Of a stretch of 64,000 bases of DNA, positions 17,222 to 23,966 are shown piece by piece (the first letter of the stretch is position 1; each line of letters starts with the position of its first letter). A program made the position numbers and the translations under genes. The DNA is from Hyphomicrobiales bacterium (lineage in GTDB: Bacteria; Pseudomonadota; Alphaproteobacteria; Rhizobiales; Rhizobiaceae): assembly GCA_900473685.1 (NCBI GenBank), contig UCNE01000008.1, forward strand, positions 62,001 to 126,000, given 5' to 3'. A model generated the notes under the pieces. That model worked only from the letters and a program-made list of their open reading frames with translations. It was not told the DNA's origin and ran no database searches.

Positions 17222-17983
17222 ATGAACCTGACAACGTTCTTCGCATATGCGAGGCGCGCGCCTTTCGGTGGCCGCCTGACGCAGGCCCAGATTGACGGTA
17301 TGACCGCTATTCTGACGGAATGGGACAAGCGCGGCCTCATGGACAAGCGTTGGCTGGCTTATATGCTAGCGACGACGTTCCATGAGACGGCAGCGAAGAT
17401 GCAGCCAGTTCGCGAATATGGCGGCGAAAAGTATCTGCGTTCGAAGAAGTATTACCCGTGGGTAGGCGAGGGGCTTGTTCAGGTTACGTGGGAAGCGAAC
17501 CATCGCAAGTTCGGCGCAACTAAGCCTGGTCAGCTTCTCACCATGCCAATCGCCATAAAGGCGCTCTTTGATGGCATGCTCAAGGGCATGTTCACCGGTC
17601 GCAAGCTGTCCGACTATTTCAACGGAACAGCCAACGACGCGGAAGGCGCCCGCAAGATTGTCAACGGCACGGATAAGAAGTCCCTGATCGCCGGCTACTA
17701 CAAGAATTTCATGGATGCGCTTGAGGCGGCTCAGGAGGTGCTTCCACCGCTCGACGTGACCAAGGCCGACGCGAAAGCCGATGATAAGCCGGCGGGCCAG
17801 AGCGGTACGGCCATCACGACCATACTTGTCCCTGCCGCCACTGGCGTGGCTGTGCCGATGGTCGCCGGCATCAATAACGTCTATGCGCTGATCTTCGCCG
17901 TCGCTCTGATGGCCGTCTCGTTCCTTGCTGGCTACATGTTTCTGTCGGGCCGCTGGTCGATCAACCGGGGCAAGGCGACATGA
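17222..17983 (+). CDS. GH19-like endolysin with two C-terminal membrane helices
   Basis: The ATG at 17222 gives 253 residues. FHETAAKMQPVREYGGEKYL places the candidate catalytic Glu at residue 55 and a second conserved Glu at 65. GEGLVQVTWEANHRKFG is the G-x-G-x-x-Q-T-type motif of phage chitinase/lysozyme-like enzymes. After a linker rich in Lys, Asp and Ala (residues 179-195) come two hydrophobic helices at about 196-215 and 219-241. The membrane part at the C-terminus, not the N-terminus, could anchor the enzyme or double as a holin. It overlaps the spanin gene by four bases. Confidence 0.82.
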   Translation: MNLTTFFAYARRAPFGGRLTQAQIDGMTAILTEWDKRGLMDKRWLAYMLATTFHETAAKMQPVREYGGEKYLRSKKYYPWVGEGLVQVTWEANHRKFGATKPGQLLTMPIAIKALFDGMLKGMFTGRKLSDYFNGTANDAEGARKIVNGTDKKSLIAGYYKNFMDALEAAQEVLPPLDVTKADAKADDKPAGQSGTAITTILVPAATGVAVPMVAGINNVYALIFAVALMAVSFLAGYMFLSGRWSINRGKAT

Positions 17984-18222
17984 TCCCCTGGCCGAAACTC
18001 GCCTTCGGCGCGCTCATCCTTGCCGCTCTGGCATGGGCCGTGATCGAGATCCGGCAGGACGGCGCTCAATCCTTCAAAAACTCCATCGAAAGGCAAAACA
18101 ATGAAGCGGCTGGTCAATCGGACACTGCTCGTAGCAGCTATGACCGTTGTCTCGATGGGGGCGGCTTGTGGAACTTCGGCGCCCAGCAATGTGACAGGGC
18201 TTCGTCGGGTAGTCGGGACTGA
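17980..18222 (+). CDS. i-spanin-like (Rz-type) protein
   Basis: The 80-residue product has one N-terminal membrane helix (FGALILAALAWAVIEI) followed by a periplasmic segment with a short coiled coil (FKNSIERQNNEAAGQSD). This is the topology of Rz inner-membrane spanins, which fuse inner and outer membranes in the last step of lysis. The C-terminus has a Cys-bounded motif CLDGGGLWNFGAQQC. The following gene starts inside this one in another frame, the arrangement seen for Rz/Rz1. It is shorter than lambda Rz (153 residues), so the call rests on topology and context. Confidence 0.6.
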   Translation: MIPWPKLAFGALILAALAWAVIEIRQDGAQSFKNSIERQNNEAAGQSDTARSSYDRCLDGGGLWNFGAQQCDRASSGSRD

Positions 18223-18346
18223 TCTGATCGGGGCGCGCGGGGCAACCGCGATCGATCAGCGGAAGATAGATCGGACTGTGGTTGGCCTATGTGCCGGCGG
18301 CGTTTGGACGGGTGCGGAATGCATGAAGCATGGGGAAGGGCGGTGA
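18101..18346 (+). CDS. o-spanin-like (Rz1-type) lipoprotein
   Basis: The 81-residue product starts inside the previous gene in another frame. Residues 1-23 form a signal peptide (MKRLVNRTLLVAAMTVVSMG, then AAC), with Cys 23 as the likely lipidated residue. The position -3 is Gly, not the usual Leu or Val, so the lipobox is imperfect. The C-terminus repeats a Cys-bounded motif (CAGGVWTGAEC) like that of the preceding protein. Rz1-type lipoproteins sit in the outer membrane and pair with Rz. The stop overlaps the next ATG (TGATG). Confidence 0.58.
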   Translation: MKRLVNRTLLVAAMTVVSMGAACGTSAPSNVTGLRRVVGTDLIGARGATAIDQRKIDRTVVGLCAGGVWTGAECMKHGEGR

Positions 18347-18720
18347 TGGCATCCACAGAGACTGAAGCGGCAGTTCATCGCCAGCTGGGCGAACTAGCGG
18401 CGGGAATGCGAGCCCTGCAGGACACCATGCGCCGGATAGAGGAGGGGGCTGGCCGAGCAGAGGACAAAGCGGCAGAGAGCCGTGCAGGGGTGCATCGCCG
18501 AATGGATGAGATCGTTGGCCGCGTCGGTCATCTCGAAACTTCCACAGCGACGATCGTCTCTGACGTCTCCGAAATGAAGCCGGTGACCGATGACGTGCGC
18601 CGCTGGAAATTGATGGGCATCGGCGCGCTTGGTATGATCGGCATCGGTGGCATCGCCCTTGGGGTATCGTTTGCCGACGTGCTGAAGCGGGTTGCAGCTT
18701 TGTTGGTTGGCCGCATCTGA
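18346..18720 (+). CDS. coiled-coil membrane protein, DUF1515-like, holin candidate
   Basis: The ATG at 18346 overlaps the lipoprotein stop and gives 124 residues. The first 85 residues form a helical coiled coil (AAVHRQLGELAAGMRALQDT; GVHRRMDEIVGRVGHLETS). A single hydrophobic helix follows (LMGIGALGMIGIGGIALGVS), and the C-terminus is VAALLVGRI. The layout resembles DUF1515 proteins of rhizobia and phage proteins of the haemolysin-XhlA type. As the last gene of the lysis module it could be the holin or a lysis regulator; this is an inference from context. Confidence 0.62.
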   Translation: MASTETEAAVHRQLGELAAGMRALQDTMRRIEEGAGRAEDKAAESRAGVHRRMDEIVGRVGHLETSTATIVSDVSEMKPVTDDVRRWKLMGIGALGMIGIGGIALGVSFADVLKRVAALLVGRI

Positions 18721-18861
18721 AGCGCGTTGTCGGTGTGCAGAAAATTTGATTTAGACCACAATTGATTTTTTCTTAAAGTAGTGGTTTCCTAATAATACCC
18801 CTTCGATCAGGGGGGTATTAAAGCGAAAATTTTCAGCACGTATTCGATAACGAGCATTCGA

Positions 18862-18896
18862 ACCGCCATCCTTGGGGCACAAGGGTGGCGGTTTTT
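18862..18896 (+). terminator. rho-independent terminator of the late operon
   Basis: A 12-bp stem (arms ACCGCCATCCTT and AAGGGTGGCGGT, one G-T pair) closes a 7-base loop and is followed directly by five T. It lies 140 bases after the last lysis gene and should end the late transcript. Confidence 0.85.
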
Positions 18897-19030
18897 GCAT
18901 TCGTTATACAAATTGATGATCGTGTTCCCCTGCAATTTATATGACATCGGCGGCTCTGTACATTACAGTACCAAGGCCACATATTCCCCTTGCGTGCAAG
19001 CCGGTTAACGGTTGACCACGTTCGAGCGAA

Positions 19031-19074
19031 ATCCAGTAGTTCTGGAGCCGTGCCCCCGCCCCGAACTACTGGAT
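19031..19074. repeat. 12-bp inverted repeat, 20-base spacer
   Basis: Perfect arms ATCCAGTAGTTC (19031-19042) and GAACTACTGGAT (19063-19074) enclose a GC-rich 20-base spacer. It sits 38 bases beyond the stop of the minus-strand 80-residue gene. It has no T-run on either strand, so it is not a standard intrinsic terminator. It may be an RNA hairpin at the operon end or a protein-binding site. Confidence 0.7.
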
Positions 19075-19112
19075 CATCGCGCCCCGAAGGCTCGGCCGAG
19101 GCATGTCGTTTT

Positions 19113-19355
19113 TCAATCGATAACCTCGGTCTCGCCATCAACTTTGGTCCACGTCAGCGACCACTCGTCCATGCTACCCTCGCTGTGCGTGTAGGTGCCG
19201 TGATCTGAGACTTCCGCGTCCAGAGTGATGAACTCCGGCGGCGCTACCCCGGGCAGATCCATGACGCGCAGATACTCACGCAACTCCGCCAAGTCCGTGA
19301 CGTGCTGAACGTCTTTGCGCCCTGGCTTCTTGATCGTCCAAGCATAGATGGTCAT
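19113..19355 (-). CDS. hypothetical prophage protein
   Basis: The 80-residue product (MTIYAWTIKKPGRKDVQHVT...) is the last gene of a leftward block. Its start overlaps the stop of the upstream gene by four bases, which supports it as a real coupled gene. It contains alternating short strands and an acidic C-terminus (SLTWTKVDGETEVID). No family is recognised. Confidence 0.55.
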   Translation of the reverse strand: MTIYAWTIKKPGRKDVQHVTDLAELREYLRVMDLPGVAPPEFITLDAEVSDHGTYTHSEGSMDEWSLTWTKVDGETEVID

Positions 19356-19627
19356 GGATTCGCTCCCGGCCAGTCGTTGGTTGGCTCCGGGTCGCCGGAG
19401 GGGCGGGGATCGATCTCATCCATCTCCTCTGCCGGGTCTGGGTCTTCGGCGTAGGCGATGCGGAGGTTCTTCAGCACCTCCTCCATAGCAGAGATGGTTT
19501 CCAGCGTGCCCCAGCCGTGCGTATTCGCGTCGGCGAGGATCCGCTGCAGTTCTGGCTCAAGGGCTTCTTGGCAGCCAAGCGCTCGATCCGGGTGGCTTAC
19601 GACATAGTCAGGTGCTTCAACGGTCAT
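19352..19627 (-). CDS. hypothetical prophage protein
   Basis: The ATG at 19627 is preferred because AGGG lies just upstream; ATG at 19639 or GTG at 19642 are alternatives. The 91-residue product is acidic and helical in the middle (ELQRILADANTHGWGTLETI, then SAMEEVLKNLRIAYAEDPDP), with a Pro/Asp-rich C-terminus. It belongs to the leftward block of small prophage genes. No function is recognised. Confidence 0.55.
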   Translation of the reverse strand: MTVEAPDYVVSHPDRALGCQEALEPELQRILADANTHGWGTLETISAMEEVLKNLRIAYAEDPDPAEEMDEIDPRPSGDPEPTNDWPGANP

Positions 19628-19681
19628 GGTTCCCTCCATCACCGCCAGAACATCACAGATGGCTAATTTGTTCCAGCGGCT

Positions 19682-19867
19682 TCAGTTCCGCGGCGTTTGG
19701 CGGCCGTCCCAATAGTCGCTCGCCAGGTGCTCACTGCAGCGCCATTCCGTTTGGCCACGGCTGCGCTCTTTCCCAAATGATCCCCAACGCTTACAGCCGT
19801 CATAATCGCACCAGTGCTCGAAATGAACTGGTGAATTCGGGTGCGCGTTCGCTTTGTCGTCGCTCAT
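19682..19867 (-). CDS. small Cys/His-rich phage protein, probable zinc-binding
   Basis: The 61-residue product contains HFEHWCDYDGCKRWGSFG followed by TEWRCSEHL. The C-x4-C and C-x2-H spacing suggests one zinc site. Short proteins of this kind, with W-G-S/W-C patterns, recur in rhizobial phages and prophages. The stop of the larger upstream gene lies only 10 bases away, so they share a transcript. The function is not known. Confidence 0.62.
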   Translation of the reverse strand: MSDDKANAHPNSPVHFEHWCDYDGCKRWGSFGKERSRGQTEWRCSEHLASDYWDGRQTPRN

Positions 19868-19877
19868 TTGTCGTCTT

Positions 19878-20603
19878 TCAAGTCTGATCTATATCATTGA
19901 GCCGTTTCAGGGCATCATAGTAATCCTCGGCGTCTCGCGCCGCCTGGCGGGTTATATCAGCTCCACCTGTCGGCAGGCTATTCAGCCGTCGATCCCTCTG
20001 AGCCGTGCACTCCCATTGCCAACTCTCCGCCGGCCCCTTTGAACAGTCACGCCAAACACGTGCGAAAGGAACGCCAAGATCATAGCCGGTGAAGTCTGGC
20101 ATGTGGATATTGATCGTTCGTTTCCACCGATACCGCGGGAAAAGAGCGCCAAGTCGCCTTTGATAATCTAAGGCTTCCTCTCCATACGGCTTGCTGGCCG
20201 GGTCATCCACGCGCAGCATTTCAGCCTGGTTATCGCGCTGGCGCATTGTGAATGCCGCCTTCGCACGGCTCGCCATAAGGCTGGCAATCATGCTGGCGGT
20301 GCTTCTCTTCTGGTCTTCCAATTTGCTCGCCATCAAGAACGCTTCTTCGTCCGGTATGGAGCGCAGAACGTCCGCCAGCATTTCGATCAGTTCTTCCTGG
20401 GCCACTGGCCGGTCGCCGTCCTTGAACTCAACCGGGTACATGTAGCGTGGCGCAATCCTCTTTGCGATTTCATCGCAGACCGACAGCTTGCGCCGGTTGC
20501 CGGGCTGGTGTCCGGCGAAGTCCCGCAATGCCGCCCTCCTCTCGCAAAATAGCAAAACATGGGTGATGCTTTCGATCGTCTTCTCGGGCAGTTCATGCAG
20601 CAT
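19878..20603 (-). CDS. hypothetical prophage protein, 241 residues
   Basis: The ATG at 20603 has a GGGGA ribosome-binding site and is preferred; a longer frame starts with TTG at 20651 (257 residues). The middle is helical (LMASKLEDQKRSTASMIASL). The C-terminal part has aromatic segments (YRWKRTINIHMPDFTGYDLG, ARVWRDCSKGPAESWQWEC) that I have seen in uncharacterised rhizobial phage proteins but cannot name. It leads the leftward gene block, and its upstream region holds a LexA box at 20683-20697 shared with the YedK-like gene. Confidence 0.6.
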   Translation of the reverse strand: MLHELPEKTIESITHVLLFCERRAALRDFAGHQPGNRRKLSVCDEIAKRIAPRYMYPVEFKDGDRPVAQEELIEMLADVLRSIPDEEAFLMASKLEDQKRSTASMIASLMASRAKAAFTMRQRDNQAEMLRVDDPASKPYGEEALDYQRRLGALFPRYRWKRTINIHMPDFTGYDLGVPFARVWRDCSKGPAESWQWECTAQRDRRLNSLPTGGADITRQAARDAEDYYDALKRLNDIDQT

Positions 20604-20682
20604 GATCTTCGTCCCCACGGCACGGTGTGCAATGGCTTTCAGGCTATTCAATTGTCATGGTAGCGGCCGCATCACCGTCGAT

Positions 20683-20697
20683 GTTCTAATTATGTTC
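20683..20697. promoter_or_regulatory. LexA (SOS) box, GTTC-N7-GTTC
   Basis: GTTC at 20683-20686 and at 20694-20697 are separated by exactly seven bases (TAATTAT). Direct repeat GTTC-N7-GTTC is the established LexA operator of Rhizobium and other alphaproteobacteria. It lies in the spacer between the leftward 241-residue gene and the rightward YedK-like gene, about 100 bases before the latter's start, so it could control either or both. Confidence 0.72.
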
Positions 20698-20797
20698 TGG
20701 TCTGGCGAGGAGTCAAGACCTCAAAGATTTCGCCGTTGAAACTCCTTGCTGGTTGCGCAAGGATACCTCTCGCCGTGTGGAGCGAGGGAGAGAAGGC

Positions 20798-21481
20798 ATG
20801 TGCGGACGTTTTACGGATCTCATGACCTGGGCAGAGCTTCATGCCCTCTACAGCATCCACGAGAAGACCGCGCCCGCTTCGAACATGCGGCCCGGCTATA
20901 ATATCGCTCCCACGTCAACCATTCCTTTCGCCCACAAAGATAAGGCAGGCGAACTGGTGCTTGATATGGGCCGCTGGTGGCTGGTGCCGTTCTTCGCGAA
21001 GGAACCGCTGAAGGCCGCCATGTTTAACGCGCGGATCGAGGGGCTCGAAGAGTCGCGTGCCTATCGCGACCCATTCAAATCAAAGCGCTGCCTGATCCCG
21101 GCCGATGGCTACTTCGAATGGACGACAAACAAGGAAGACGGGAAGAAAGATCCTTGGCTACTTCAACTGCCGGAAGGAAAGCCATTCTCCTTCGCCGGCC
21201 TATGGGCGCACAACGACACCCTCGGCATCACCAGCTGCACGATCATCACCGCGCCGGCAGTTGATCATATCTCCCACATCCATTCGCGAATGCCGGTCAT
21301 TCTCGATCCGAGCGCCTACGAGGAATGGCTTGACCTCAGTGTGCAGGGCAATGCCGCCAAGACTGTCCTGGTGGAAAACCAGATCGACAGCGATTTGGAA
21401 TTTTTCAGGGTAGGGCGCGAGGTGAACAACTCCCGTTATGACGGCACAGACACGAAAATGCCTATCGTCAATTCGCTCTGA
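20798..21481 (+). CDS. SOS response-associated peptidase / HMCES (YedK) family protein
   Basis: The ATG at 20798 is fixed by the invariant start MCGRF: Cys 2 becomes the catalytic residue after Met removal. Residues match the family in order: N77 in MFNARIEG, E107 in DGYFEW, H162 in HSRMP (C2, N75, E105, H160 in E. coli YedK). The 227-residue protein should form a thiazolidine DNA-protein crosslink with abasic sites in single-stranded DNA and shield them. A LexA box lies upstream, which fits damage induction. In a prophage it may protect phage DNA during induction. Confidence 0.9.
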   Translation: MCGRFTDLMTWAELHALYSIHEKTAPASNMRPGYNIAPTSTIPFAHKDKAGELVLDMGRWWLVPFFAKEPLKAAMFNARIEGLEESRAYRDPFKSKRCLIPADGYFEWTTNKEDGKKDPWLLQLPEGKPFSFAGLWAHNDTLGITSCTIITAPAVDHISHIHSRMPVILDPSAYEEWLDLSVQGNAAKTVLVENQIDSDLEFFRVGREVNNSRYDGTDTKMPIVNSL

Positions 21482-21896
21482 TGCCAGAAACTCGCCGTCG
21501 AGCGGTCTGGACACAAGCCCGAAAAGCGTAATGAAACGGTGGAATGGTTGAGTGTCCAGAAATTGCCGTTCATGTTGAAACGGCTCACTTTCCGCAGTCC
21601 GGCACGGGGCACCGTTTCTTAGATGGGACTTGTTTTGAGACAGGATAGAGGTGATATTTAACTCAGAATGCTGTTTTAACGATAATGGCCAAAGTGTGAA
21701 TTATGCCACATAATTGTTGGCACCCCCCACTAGCGGGATGCTCGCCGGCCTGTTAAGTTCATCTTAACGCGACGGAACCATATTGACTTACAAGAATTTT
21801 GGTGTAGTGCGCACTTAAAGTAGACGTATTTGTTGCCTATATACGTTTCAACGGCGGCTCAGCATGGTGTTGAGCCTTGTGACCAGGAGAATTGTG
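21482..21896. other. intergenic region with inverted repeats and a possible promoter
   Basis: No gene is seen. The region holds a 6-bp inverted repeat GTTAAG-TTCAT-CTTAAC (21752-21768) and a leader hairpin with arms GGCTCA and TGAGCC (21856-21876). It also holds a weak promoter-like pair TTAAAG (21815-21820), 17 bases, TATATA (21838-21843) ahead of the small gene at 21897. It is more AT-rich than the late genes. Confidence 0.6.
21815..21843 (+). promoter_or_regulatory. possible promoter of the two-gene cassette
   Basis: TTAAAG and TATATA are separated by 17 bases and lie about 50 bases upstream of the small gene. The -35 match is weak (TT and one further base). The hairpin at 21856-21876 would be in the leader RNA. 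Confidence 0.35.
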
Positions 21897-22118
21897 ATGA
21901 CAGAGAGCGAGAACAAGTTCCTATCGCTCCTCTTTGCGGAGGGCAGGGTTCTTGATAACCTAAAGTTCTTCCCAGGCCCTGACTGCGCCTCGGCCGATCA
22001 GCTTTTTGATGCCGGCTTTGCCGCGATCGAGGCTGCATTGGCTGACACGGGAGGTGATAATGTACCTTCCGATGGACGTCAGGTTGTGTCTATTGGGGAC
22101 TATGTACTAAACGCGTAA
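21897..22118 (+). CDS. small unknown protein, first gene of a two-gene cassette
   Basis: The ATG at 21897 is chosen because GGAG lies seven bases upstream (21886-21889); an upstream in-frame ATG at 21864 sits inside a hairpin. The 73-residue product is acidic with an amphipathic N-terminal helix (ENKFLSLLFAEGRVLDNLKF). No helix-turn-helix or membrane segment is visible, and I do not recognise a family. It is followed after 22 bases by a strong terminator and then by the ImmA-like gene. Confidence 0.55.
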   Translation: MTESENKFLSLLFAEGRVLDNLKFFPGPDCASADQLFDAGFAAIEAALADTGGDNVPSDGRQVVSIGDYVLNA

Positions 22119-22140
22119 GTAAAATCTTTCTTATTGTTGA

Positions 22141-22171
22141 AAATCCGGGCTATATGGCCCGGATTTTTTTT
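22141..22171 (+). terminator. strong intrinsic terminator between the two cassette genes
   Basis: A 10-bp perfect stem (AAATCCGGGC / GCCCGGATTT) closes a 6-base loop and runs into a T tract of eight. It starts 22 bases after the 73-residue gene and ends just 12 bases before the GTG of the next gene. If it works fully, the downstream gene would not be expressed from the upstream promoter, so it may act as an attenuator. Confidence 0.88.
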
Positions 22172-22182
22172 GTGAGGTTAAT

Positions 22183-22779
22183 GTGTCTGTATCGCAGCTG
22201 ATTCGTCATTTTGAAGCTTTGGGGCGCATTCCTGTCCCGATGCAAGAGGTCGTGGATGCTTTTCGGAAGTCTCTGCTGGACTCCGGCCTTCAGGTTAAGG
22301 GCGTCAATCTTCCCGCGAATGTCCTGCGAGGAACCCATTATCGCTACCACCACGAGCCCTCTTCTGGATCCGCTGTGATGCCGGGCAAAATGGCGATGGT
22401 GATTTACAGCGTGCAGCAGGATTTAGGTTGGCAACGGCTCGTGTGTTGCAAAGAACTGATTCACGTCCTTGATTCTTCAGTTGTGCGGACGGAAACTAAA
22501 GATGATGTAATTCAACTCGGGCACAAATTAACTGAAAAGGATCGGCGATATAAAGAGTCCGGTGATCTTCAGTGGTTTTTTGACGATATTGCGAAATATC
22601 AGGCAGTGGCTATGCTTTTTCCGTTCGGTTTACGAGAGGAAGTTATGGGGGCTTACACGGCAAAGCGGATTTCCGATGAAATGCTCGCCGAAGCGGTCCA
22701 AATCCCTGAGGAGTATGTCCGGACTGTAATGAGTGATCATTGGAAGTTGCTCCGAGAATCAATTCTACTTCCCGTGTGA
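22183..22779 (+). CDS. ImmA/IrrE-like protein with degenerate zinc motif
   Basis: The GTG at 22183 has GAGG at 22174-22177 and gives 198 residues. LVCCKELIHVLDSS at residues 87-100 matches the HExxH helix of the DUF955/ImmA-IrrE fold, but the first His is Lys (KELIH). The C-terminal part (AVAMLFPFGLREEVM..., ISDEMLAEAVQIPEEYVRTV) follows the usual domain end with LLxP and a short helical pair. The loss of one zinc ligand suggests a non-catalytic or altered enzyme. Such proteins often control repressors or act with toxins; its partner here is the small upstream gene. Confidence 0.62.
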   Translation: MSVSQLIRHFEALGRIPVPMQEVVDAFRKSLLDSGLQVKGVNLPANVLRGTHYRYHHEPSSGSAVMPGKMAMVIYSVQQDLGWQRLVCCKELIHVLDSSVVRTETKDDVIQLGHKLTEKDRRYKESGDLQWFFDDIAKYQAVAMLFPFGLREEVMGAYTAKRISDEMLAEAVQIPEEYVRTVMSDHWKLLRESILLPV

Positions 22780-22822
22780 CGCGTCGGGAGGTGGTCGCAT
22801 CCACATGCAAGCTTGCCGCCAG

Positions 22823-23731
22823 TCAGAGATCAGCGTCATACTTATAAGCGTTGAACCGGTCAGCAACTATACGGCCGGCGTTCTGCCTTGGGTGTACGTA
22901 TGTACCGAGGAACACCTCAACACTCCGCCAGTCGCCTGCCTGCATCGTCGATGTGATATCTATCCCGTTGTCCATCGCGTTGGTGGCAAACGAATGTCGG
23001 CCGCAGGCATGGCTCGACTTGTAGCTGATCTCCGCCCTGGCGCAGACGGCCTTGATCCTTTCATTCACGGAATGGCGGCAGGTGTAGCGAAAGACGTGAT
23101 CGTCGGCCGCTGCCTCGCCCCGTAGCTTGCGCAGCCGCGTGACCAGCTCGTCCGTCAGATATCGCCTGGAGTTGACGCTGGTCTTTGTCTTGAGGAGCAG
23201 GGCGGTCCGGCTTTCAAGGTCAACCTGCGCCCATAGCAGTCTGACGGCCTCGCTCACCCTGGCGCCAGTCTGCGACATGAACAGCACGATCGCCGCGACG
23301 TGGTGCAGCCGATCGCGCTCGCACTGGCGGATGAAGGCGTGAAGCCAGACCGGCGCCGCAGGGCTCTTTCGCTTCGGTGGATCTTGGCGAAGCCTGCGGA
23401 GCTTAATGTAGCCGCACCATCCCCGCTCGTAGCCATGGATCATCACCGCCCTTGCAGGCGTAAGGGCCTGCCTGTTGCGCGTGGCGTTGACAGCAAGCGG
23501 GTAGAGCGTTTCGGCCATCTGATAGATGTCGAAGGGATGGATGGTGGCCAAGGCGCGATCTTGAAAGTGGTCGATGATCCTCGGCAGATATCGATTGTCA
23601 CCGCCGTGTTCGATGTAACTGGCGGCGGCTTCGGGAAAAGAGCGATAGGTCTGGTGCAGCATGAAGGCCCTCTTCAATAGGGGGTGCTTCGCGCCTGCCA
23701 TCGGAGGCGCGTTCGCGGCCAAAACGGCCAT
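22823..23731 (-). CDS. tyrosine integrase of the prophage
   Basis: The 302-residue product has the catalytic set of the lambda-integrase family. R158 is in TGARVSEAVRL, K183 in LLKTKTSVNSR, His/Arg in HACGRHSFAT (about residues 241-245), Trp in GDWRS instead of the second His, and nucleophile Y278 in GTYVHPRQ. It reads leftwards from just inside the right attachment site, 98 bases from the tRNA fragment, the usual int-att arrangement. It should catalyse insertion at, and with an excisionase removal from, tRNA-Gly. The start is taken at the first ATG. Confidence 0.92.
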   Translation of the reverse strand: MAVLAANAPPMAGAKHPLLKRAFMLHQTYRSFPEAAASYIEHGGDNRYLPRIIDHFQDRALATIHPFDIYQMAETLYPLAVNATRNRQALTPARAVMIHGYERGWCGYIKLRRLRQDPPKRKSPAAPVWLHAFIRQCERDRLHHVAAIVLFMSQTGARVSEAVRLLWAQVDLESRTALLLKTKTSVNSRRYLTDELVTRLRKLRGEAAADDHVFRYTCRHSVNERIKAVCARAEISYKSSHACGRHSFATNAMDNGIDITSTMQAGDWRSVEVFLGTYVHPRQNAGRIVADRFNAYKYDADL

Positions 23732-23828
23732 TCCGGGTTTTACAATGGCAAGCTAAGTAATTGTTTTTGTTAAGGCCGATTTTGGCGGTTTTTACATTTA
23801 TGTATTTGAAAAATCCCGCAAAAGCCTA

Positions 23829-23874
23829 GCTTCCCAAGCTGATCGTGCGGGTTCGATTCCCGCTACCCGCTCCA
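23829..23874 (+). other. attR: 3' fragment of tRNA-Gly(CCC)
   Basis: The fragment holds the anticodon arm (GCTTCCCAAGC, anticodon CCC), a T arm with stem GCGGG/CCCGC and loop TTCGATT, the acceptor strand TACCCGC, discriminator T and the encoded CCA. Upstream bases do not form the 5' half of a tRNA, so it is a partial copy left by site-specific integration. The complete gene should lie at the left prophage end outside the window. The chromosome resumes at about 23875. Confidence 0.9.
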
Positions 23875-23966
23875 CTTTGTTTCTTGAGGCTTTGCGGCCA
23901 ATCCCACAGCACATTGGTTGAACGTTTTTCTGGCAGTTTTTCTGTCGTTGAAACGGTGATGTTCCA

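Larger units (their letters stand above)
18721..19112. other. non-coding convergent region between late operon and minus-strand block
   Basis: No credible gene is seen. The region holds an A/T-rich start, an imperfect hairpin at 18794-18819 (AATACCCC / GGGGTATT arms) without a following T-run, the strong plus-strand terminator at 18862-18896, and a 12-bp perfect inverted repeat at 19031-19074. Late transcription from the left and the minus-strand operon from the right meet here. Confidence 0.7.
1..23874. mobile_element. lambda-like siphovirus prophage, right-hand portion
   Basis: A continuous head-tail-lysis gene set in lambda order runs rightwards from the window start. It is followed by a minus-strand accessory block, a tyrosine integrase reading leftwards at 22823-23731, and a 3' tRNA-Gly fragment at 23829-23874 that marks the right attachment site. 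The late genes overlap or nearly touch, as in an active operon, and none of the visible structural genes is broken, so the element could be functional. The left end (intact tRNA, repressor, replication and small terminase genes) lies outside the window. Confidence 0.93.

Noticed and set aside
18794-18819. Hairpin with AATACCCC/GGGGTATT arms as the late terminator
   Set aside because: No T-run follows on either strand; the hairpin at 18862-18896 is much better.
18833-19141. Minus-strand open frame of 102 codons in the convergent spacer
   Set aside because: It crosses the plus-strand terminator and the inverted repeat and has atypical composition, so it is probably not a gene.
23829-23874. A functional tRNA-Gly gene at this position
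   Set aside because: Only the 3' part exists; the bases upstream cannot form the D arm or 5' acceptor strand.
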